Of a stretch of DNA of 9,988 nucleotides, positions 5,891 through 9,988 are shown piece by piece. The stretch is from DASVWH01 sp036389715. GTDB taxonomy: Bacteria > Acidobacteriota > Blastocatellia > Pyrinomonadales > Pyrinomonadaceae. The number at the start of each line of letters is the position of its first letter. The first letter of the stretch is position 1. The translations under genes and the position numbers were made by a program. Location of the stretch: assembly GCA_036389715.1 (NCBI GenBank), contig DASVWH010000089.1, forward strand, positions 1 through 9,988, read 5' to 3'. The notes under the pieces are model-generated. The model did not search any database and was not told where the DNA came from. It was given only the letters and a program-made list of their open reading frames with translations.

Positions 5891-6409
5891 TCAGTAATCG
5901 TCCTTGCCGGTCAGCTCTTTTTCCATCCTGTCGGCGATCAGGATAACGCTCTTGATGGCCAGCCTGAGGGATTCCGCGTCGCTGTCGGCGGCGACCTGCG
6001 CTGCGTACATCGCCAGGTACTTGCCGGCGTTGTCGCCGCTGTTGATGACGACCAGCCGCCAGCTTCCAAGCTTCACTTCGTTGTTTTCGCGCAGCAGCCT
6101 GTTGGCGACCGCAGCCGAGAGCGGCCCGTTCGAGAGAAAGGCCGGGGCCAGCACTTCGCGTATCTCCAGCGTCCCGTACTTCTCCGTGTTGGAGTTGACG
6201 TAGACGAGTTGGCTGCGCTCGCCCTCCGTCTTGATCGGGACCAGCTTGAAGTCGTTGTCGCCGGTCATCTCGAATTTATAGCCGATCTCGTTCAGAGCCG
6301 ATCTGACGCGCGCATCGGCGGGCGGCTTCCTGGCCGCGTTGCCGAGCTGGGCGCTGGCCGCCTGCACAAATAAGAAGAGACAGGCGAGAGTCAATATTGT
6401 TCGCTTCAT
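5891..6409 (-). CDS. Secreted small protein, YbjN/sensory-transduction-regulator-like fold
   Basis: The 172-residue protein begins with a clear signal peptide: MKR, a hydrophobic core to about residue 17, and a likely cut after AASA (20). The mature part is one small alpha/beta domain. It starts with a helix and strand, VRSALNEIGYKFEMTGDNDFKLV (35-57), then two strands, QLVYVNS (67-73) and GTLEIREVLAPA (79-90), then a helix with the pattern AVANRLLRENNEVKLGSWRLV (100-120), and a C-terminal helix (145-165). That order, with the N-x-L-N...K.G.(W/F) stretch, resembles YbjN-like proteins of the type III chaperone-like fold. The biochemical role of the family is poorly known, and I infer fold only. 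AAAGGA lies about ten bases before the ATG. It lies downstream of purL but appears to have its own promoter. Confidence 0.8.
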   Translation of the reverse strand: MKRTILTLACLFLFVQAASAQLGNAARKPPADARVRSALNEIGYKFEMTGDNDFKLVPIKTEGERSQLVYVNSNTEKYGTLEIREVLAPAFLSNGPLSAAVANRLLRENNEVKLGSWRLVVINSGDNAGKYLAMYAAQVAADSDAESLRLAIKSVILIADRMEKELTGKDDY

Positions 6410-6528
6410 CAGGGGATAGTCCTTTCAGTCTTCGATTGTCCGGCAAGAGAGCCGTGGGATTCGGGAGCCGTGGTCTTTTCTGCGGAGACAGTTCAACGGC
6501 AGTTCATTACGCGTCAGCGCCTGGCCTC

Positions 6529-6537
6529 AATATAGCA
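6529..6537 (-). promoter_or_regulatory. Possible extended -10 promoter of the YbjN-like gene
   Basis: On the minus strand TGC (6537-6535) is joined to TATATT (6534-6529), the same extended -10 form as at the aldolase. A TTATGG lies about 16 bases upstream as a poor -35. Transcription would begin near 6522, with a leader of about 110 bases. Confidence 0.35.
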
Positions 6538-6560
6538 GATAACCGGGCATCCATAAGTCC

Positions 6561-6592
6561 AAAAATCGCTTTGCGGCTCATTCCGCGGCCGC
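6561..6592 (-). terminator. Weak terminator candidate at the end of purL
   Basis: On the minus strand GCGGC (6592-6588) and GCCGC (6577-6573) flank the purL stop codon and are followed after seven bases by TTTTT (6565-6561). The stem is short, can pair in more than one way, and includes the last purL codons. It could end the purL transcript inefficiently. Confidence 0.25.
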
Positions 6593-8947
6593 CGCCGGGG
6601 CCTTGCCCTGAAGCCGCGCCGAGAGCGACGTGCGCCATGCGGTTTCAAGCTCGCCGAGCGGCAGGTTGACGACTTCGCGCCCGCCCGCCTCGATGCGCAG
6701 GCGGTCTTCCGCGACGGTCCGCCCGAGGAGCGTCAGGGGGCAACCGGCCCCGGCTGCAATCGCCTGGACCTCTCCGAGCATGGCCTCCTCGAAGCTGACG
6801 ACGATGCGCGAGGGCGATTCGCTGAAGAGTTCAATCCGCGCCGCCAGCTCGTCGCCAAGCTCCACCCGGACGCCGACGGCACGGCGATTGAGCGACGAAA
6901 AGCAGGATTCTGCGAGCGCGACGGCCAGCCCGCCGTCCGAGCAATCGTGCGCCGAGTGAAGCAGCCCGGCTTCCGCTGCGCGCAGGCAGGCGGCCTGCAC
7001 ACTGCGTTCGCGCCGAAGATCGAGCGCGGGCACGCGCCCGTCTCGAATCATCTCGGCCGTCGTGCGGCCTTCGATGCTCGCGGCGTAGGCCGAGATGGAG
7101 AGATCGTCCTGCGTCGTCCCGAGCAGGGCGACGAGAGCGCCGGGGCCTCTGAAGCCCGGCTGCACGACGCGCCGTACGTCCTCGATTAACCCAACCATGC
7201 CGATCACGGGCGTCGGCAGAATGCCACGGCCTTCCGTCTCGTTATAGAAAGAGACGTTGCCGGAGACGACAGGCGTTTCAAAGACCGCGCAGGCTTCGGC
7301 CATCCCGTCTATCACTTCCGAGAAAGACCACATCACCTCGGGTTTCTCGGGCGAAGCGAAGTTCAGACAGTTGGTCACGGCGAGGGGCCGCGCGCCGACG
7401 CAGACGACGTTGCGCGCGGCCTCTGCGACGATCAGTTTCGCACCCTCGCGCGGATTCGCAGCGCAGTAGAGACCGTTGCCGTCCAGGCACATCGCCAGCG
7501 CGCGGCGCGTCTCCTTGATTCTCACGACGGCCGCGTCCGCCCCCGGCATGACCGCCGTGTTGGTCCTCACCATGTGGTCATACTGCCTGTAGACCCACTC
7601 CTTCGACGCGATGCCCGGCGCTTGCATCAGGCGCAATAACGAATCGTTAAAATCTTCCGAGCCCGGAGCGAAGCCGGAGTTCGGAGTCCGGCTTTCGGAA
7701 TCAACGGAAGGACCGGAGCCGGGAGCAAGCCCCGCTGCCTGCTCAGGACTCCGCGCAGTATCATCCGAACGCTCATTCTTCGCGCCGCCCGTTTCATCCC
7801 TGCTCTTCATCGGCCGCTCGTAGACGGGCGCTTCATCGGTCAGCGCGGAGACGGGAATGTCTGCCACCACTTCGTCGTTGTGAATGACGCGCATCCGCTC
7901 GCCTTCCTGGACGCGGCCGATGACGACGGCGTCCAGGTCCCACTTGCGAAAGATGTCCATCACCTCGCGCTCGCGTCCCCTGTGCGCGACGATCAGCATC
8001 CGCTCCTGCGATTCGGAGAGCAGCATTTCGTAGGCAGTCATCTGCTGTTCGCGCTGCGGGACGAGCGAGAGGTCAAGTTCTATTCCCGTCCCGGCGCGCG
8101 CCGCCATTTCGCAGGAGGACGAAGTCAGCCCGGCCGCGCCCATATCCTGAATGCCCGCGACCGCGCCGCTGCGCATCGCTTCGAGGCAGGCTTCCAGGAG
8201 CAGCTTCTCCAGGAAGGGGTCGCCCACCTGCACGGTCGGGCGCTTCTCCATCGCCTCCTCGTCAAACTCCGCGGAAGCCATCGTCGCGCCGTGAATGCCG
8301 TCACGCCCGGTCTTCGCGCCGACGTAGAGCACAGGGTTGCCGACGCCCGTCGCCTTGCCGAAAAAGATTTGATCGCGGCGCACCAGCCCGAGCGCGAAAG
8401 CGTTGACCAGAGGGTTCAGCGCATAAGCGTCGTCAAAGGCGACCTCGCCGCCGACGGTCGGGACTCCGAAGGCGTTGCCGTAGTGCGCTATCCCCGCGAC
8501 GACGCCCGCCAGCAGCGCGCGGTTGCGCCGCCCGTTGACGGCGTGATCGAGCGTACCGAAGCGCAGGCTGTTCATCGCGGCGATGGGGCGCGCGCCCATC
8601 GTGAAGATGTCGCGCAGGATGCCGCCGACGCCCGTCGCCGCGCCCTGAAACGGCTCTATGAACGAAGGATGATTGTGCGATTCGACCTTGAAGGCGGCGC
8701 ACCAGCCATCGCCGAGGTCAACGACGCCCGCGTTCTCTCCCGGCGGGACGATGACGCGCTCGCCCCTGGTCGGCAGCCTCTTCAAATGCACGCGCGAGGA
8801 TTTGTAAGAGCAGTGCTCGGACCACATCACGGAGAAGATGCCCAGTTCAGTCAGGCTCGGCTCGCGCCCGAGCAGTTCCCGGATGCGCGCGAACTCCGCC
8901 CCGGTCAGATTGTGCGCCGCGATGACTTCAGGAGTAATCGAATTCAT
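6578..8947 (-). CDS. purL: Phosphoribosylformylglycinamidine synthase subunit PurL (small type) with an in-frame linker insertion
   Basis: PurL converts formylglycinamide ribonucleotide to the amidine with ATP and ammonia, the fourth step of de novo purine synthesis; small-type PurL works with PurQ and PurS, which are not in this window. The 789 residues show SVMWSEHCSYKSSR (39-52) with the likely catalytic His45, KVESHNHPSFIEPFQGAATGVGGILRDI (87-114), MGARPIAAMNSLRFG (116-131), the GIQDMGAAGLTSSSCEMA motif (265-282), the second AIRS half from WVYRQYDHMVRTNT (451-464), and DCSDGGLAVALAES (668-681). Typical small PurL is about 720-760 residues. The extra length lies mainly at residues 382-430, a Gly/Ser/Pro-rich low-complexity stretch between the two repeat halves, treated in the findings. 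The ATG at 8947 has no Shine-Dalgarno sequence, because the repeat array comes right up to it. Confidence 0.98.
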   Translation of the reverse strand: MNSITPEVIAAHNLTGAEFARIRELLGREPSLTELGIFSVMWSEHCSYKSSRVHLKRLPTRGERVIVPPGENAGVVDLGDGWCAAFKVESHNHPSFIEPFQGAATGVGGILRDIFTMGARPIAAMNSLRFGTLDHAVNGRRNRALLAGVVAGIAHYGNAFGVPTVGGEVAFDDAYALNPLVNAFALGLVRRDQIFFGKATGVGNPVLYVGAKTGRDGIHGATMASAEFDEEAMEKRPTVQVGDPFLEKLLLEACLEAMRSGAVAGIQDMGAAGLTSSSCEMAARAGTGIELDLSLVPQREQQMTAYEMLLSESQERMLIVAHRGREREVMDIFRKWDLDAVVIGRVQEGERMRVIHNDEVVADIPVSALTDEAPVYERPMKSRDETGGAKNERSDDTARSPEQAAGLAPGSGPSVDSESRTPNSGFAPGSEDFNDSLLRLMQAPGIASKEWVYRQYDHMVRTNTAVMPGADAAVVRIKETRRALAMCLDGNGLYCAANPREGAKLIVAEAARNVVCVGARPLAVTNCLNFASPEKPEVMWSFSEVIDGMAEACAVFETPVVSGNVSFYNETEGRGILPTPVIGMVGLIEDVRRVVQPGFRGPGALVALLGTTQDDLSISAYAASIEGRTTAEMIRDGRVPALDLRRERSVQAACLRAAEAGLLHSAHDCSDGGLAVALAESCFSSLNRRAVGVRVELGDELAARIELFSESPSRIVVSFEEAMLGEVQAIAAGAGCPLTLLGRTVAEDRLRIEAGGREVVNLPLGELETAWRTSLSARLQGKAPAAAAE
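7671..7694. repeat. Palindrome with heptamers inside the purL linker
   Basis: AAGCCGGA (7671-7678) and TCCGGCTT (7687-7694) are perfect inverted copies around an eight-base loop. The same stretch contains two successive 7-base units, GGAGTTC (7676-7682) and GGAGTCC (7683-7689). It lies inside the part of purL that encodes the unusual linker, so the coding frame reads through a repeat-like sequence. Confidence 0.5.
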
Positions 8948-8952
8948 AAGTA

Positions 8953-9033
8953 ATGAGCAGTGAGCGATAAGCGATGAGCGATGAGCGGAAGGCCGTGACG
9001 CATGACGCGTTACTCATCACCCATCACTCTATC
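8953..9033. repeat. Phased heptamer repeat array with opposite-facing flank
   Basis: On the plus strand five in-phase 7-base units run from 8953 to 8987: ATGAGCA, GTGAGCG, ATAAGCG, ATGAGCG, ATGAGCG. After one unrelated 7-base spacer come GTGACGC (8995-9001) and ATGACGC (9002-9008). From 9012 the units appear in inverse orientation: ACTCATC, ACCCATC and then ACTCTATC (8 bases). The two halves can pair imperfectly as a large hairpin. The array fills the whole gap between the thioredoxin gene and purL and supplies the last codons and stop codon of the former. It resembles the heptanucleotide short tandem repeats (STRR) known from cyanobacteria in form only. Confidence 0.7.
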
Positions 9034-9642
9034 TATCGCCTGGCGCAGCACGGTCGTGTTGACGCGCCCCGTGTGCTTGAAGATGATCTGGCCCCCGGCG
9101 TCGAAGAGGAACGTCGCCGGGATGCTGCCCGTCCATTCGGGGTCAACCGATTTGATGGCGGGCTCCGGGTCCGGGACATCCAGCAGAAAGGCGGGCATCT
9201 GCGCCCGCATCCGGCGGAGAAAACGCGGGACTGTCGTTTTGATGTCGCTCGGGTCGTCGAGCGAGACGATGACGAAGCGCAGGCCGCGCGCCCTGTATTT
9301 CGCATCAATCCGAACGAGGTCAGGAAATTCTCTGCGGCACGGATCGCACCAGGTGGCCCAGAAATTGACGAGCAGCGGGCGCGCTTCTTCGCCTTCATGC
9401 TGCAAGAGCTTTTTGAGCCCTTCGAGGTCTATCAGGCTGACGCCCGGAGCGCGGAATCGTTTCACGCCCCGGCGGGTTTGCGGCGGCGTCCGCGTGCCGG
9501 TTTCGACCGCCGCCCGGAGCGCATTGGAAGCCTGCGCTTCTAAGGCCGCGTAGACGTTGGCCGCCGCCTGGGGGCGCACCGCGGGCAGCGAAACGAGCGC
9601 AACGAAGAGCATGCCGAGCGTCGGAAAGGAGATGCTTTTCAT
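9010..9642 (-). CDS. Exported TlpA/ResA-like thioredoxin-fold protein
   Basis: This is a thiol-disulfide oxidoreductase that probably acts in the periplasm. The 210 residues open with MKS and a hydrophobic signal (about 4-22, with PQAAA near the cut). A variable linker (25-65) leads to the thioredoxin fold: LLVNFWATWCDPCRREFPDL (90-109) with active-site C99 and C102, the strand RFVIVSLDD (122-130), and GSIPATFLFDAGG (172-184) with the cis-proline P175. The C-terminal helix (about 195-208) closes the fold. The last residues (IDRVMGDE) and the stop are encoded within the heptamer repeat array, so the natural C-terminus may have been replaced or trimmed by repeat insertion. The gene starts 27 bases after the redoxin stop and forms an operon with it. 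Its ATG lacks a good ribosome-binding site, and a tiny open frame ends across it (see findings). Confidence 0.92.
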   Translation of the reverse strand: MKSISFPTLGMLFVALVSLPAVRPQAAANVYAALEAQASNALRAAVETGTRTPPQTRRGVKRFRAPGVSLIDLEGLKKLLQHEGEEARPLLVNFWATWCDPCRREFPDLVRIDAKYRARGLRFVIVSLDDPSDIKTTVPRFLRRMRAQMPAFLLDVPDPEPAIKSVDPEWTGSIPATFLFDAGGQIIFKHTGRVNTTVLRQAIDRVMGDE

Positions 9643-9668
9643 CTTCGGTTGAGGATGCTTTTCATCTT
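9631..9668 (-). repeat. 15-bp direct duplication at the thioredoxin start
   Basis: GATGCTTTTCATCTT (plus strand) occurs at 9631-9645 and again at 9654-9668, with a 23-base period. Each copy carries the same 'AAG ATG AAA AGC ATC' start context on the minus strand. The first ATG in translation order (9665-9663) opens an 8-codon frame whose TGA (9641-9639) overlaps the second ATG as ATGA. Confidence 0.7.
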
Positions 9669-9669
9669 T

Positions 9670-9988
9670 TCAGGATGCGCGTCTTTGAATCGCGCAGCCG
9701 AAGGCGCTGGCCTCCGTTTTGGTCACAGGCTGACCCGCGAGCGTCGCATCAATGGCGTCGCGCAGGTCGTTGGCCTGAACCATCTCGACGTTGCGATGAT
9801 TGTCTATCCGGCCGTGATAGACGAGCTTGTTCGAGGCATCCAGAAAGAAGACTTCGGGCGTGCGTCCCGCGCCGAGTTGGTCGGCGAGCTTGTTATCCTG
9901 ATCCTTGAGAATGGTGAAGGTCAGCGAGTGCTCGGCGGCGTGCTGCCTGACGGCTGCGGCCGACTCTCTGACGTTAGAGTTGATGCCG
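9670..9988 (-). CDS. Redoxin-domain (AhpC/TSA or thioredoxin-like) protein, C-terminal part only
   Basis: The open frame enters from the right edge; 105 residues and the stop (9672-9670) are visible. The part shown is the second half of a thioredoxin fold: GINSNVRESAAAVRQHAAEH (1-20), LTFTILKDQDNKLADQLGA (22-40), then RTPEVFFLDASNKLVYHGRIDN (42-63), where TPEVFFLD carries the cis-proline strand. A helix follows (LRDAIDATLAG) and the protein ends with TEASAFGCAIQR, a Cys-containing tail typical of exported redoxin proteins in Planctomycetes and Acidobacteria as I remember them. The CxxC or peroxidatic Cys would lie outside the window, so whether it is a peroxidase or a reductase cannot be told. 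It is followed 27 bases later by a TlpA-like gene, suggesting a paired thiol-redox function. Confidence 0.85.
   Translation of the reverse strand, partial: GINSNVRESAAAVRQHAAEHSLTFTILKDQDNKLADQLGAGRTPEVFFLDASNKLVYHGRIDNHRNVEMVQANDLRDAIDATLAGQPVTKTEASAFGCAIQRRAS

Noticed and set aside
7880..8953. 357-codon plus-strand open frame opposite purL
   Set aside because: It lies fully antisense to highly conserved purL motifs, and its composition (Arg, Ala, His, Asp rich) is typical of an antisense shadow.
1..9988. Search for CRISPR arrays, tRNA or rRNA genes, insertion sequences, phage or defence genes
   Set aside because: No regularly spaced repeats with unique spacers, no tRNA-like cloverleaf and no transposase, integrase or nuclease-like protein were seen. 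The window is ordinary core chromosome with small repeats.

Overview
The window is about 10 kb of GC-rich bacterial chromosome. Almost all of the coding sequence lies on the minus strand, so transcription runs from high to low coordinates. Gene content and style fit a Gram-negative chemoheterotroph: a SigK/RskA-type sigma/anti-sigma pair, a DhnA-type class I aldolase, a single-chain small-type PurL, several exported redox proteins, and a DUF3857-like remnant. My best guess is Acidobacteriota, perhaps Blastocatellia. That is inferred from protein style only, with no marker gene to confirm it.

Layout in the direction of transcription. At 9988-9670 is the C-terminal part of a redoxin-domain protein. 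At 9642-9010 is an exported TlpA-like thioredoxin. At 8947-6578 is purL (de novo purine synthesis), separated from the thioredoxin gene by an array of 7-base repeats. At 6409-5891 is a small secreted protein resembling the YbjN family. At 5890-5672 is an intergenic region with two strong hairpins that share a core sequence. At 5671-4817 is a fold-type IV PLP enzyme resembling aminodeoxychorismate lyase. At 4816-4392 is a gap holding a plus-strand gene remnant and the aldolase promoter. At 4391-3288 is the class I fructose-bisphosphate aldolase. At 3287-2910 is a gap with several hairpins but no convincing gene. At 2909-2259 is a membrane sterol desaturase/fatty acid hydroxylase. At 2145-1573 and 1508-588 are an ECF sigma factor and its membrane anti-sigma factor. 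At 399-1 is the start of an exported methionine sulfoxide reductase B, cut by the window edge.

Two themes stand out. Both ends of the window carry exported thiol-redox proteins: redoxin and TlpA-like at the right, MsrB at the left next to the sigma/anti-sigma pair. This suggests, but does not prove, an envelope oxidative-stress response. The middle genes are housekeeping metabolism. There is no phage, CRISPR, IS element, tRNA or rRNA, and no evident new multi-gene system. The unexplained material is small and mostly non-coding: heptamer repeats, a 19-bp perfect inverted repeat, an in-frame linker insertion in PurL, and a decayed gene tail.
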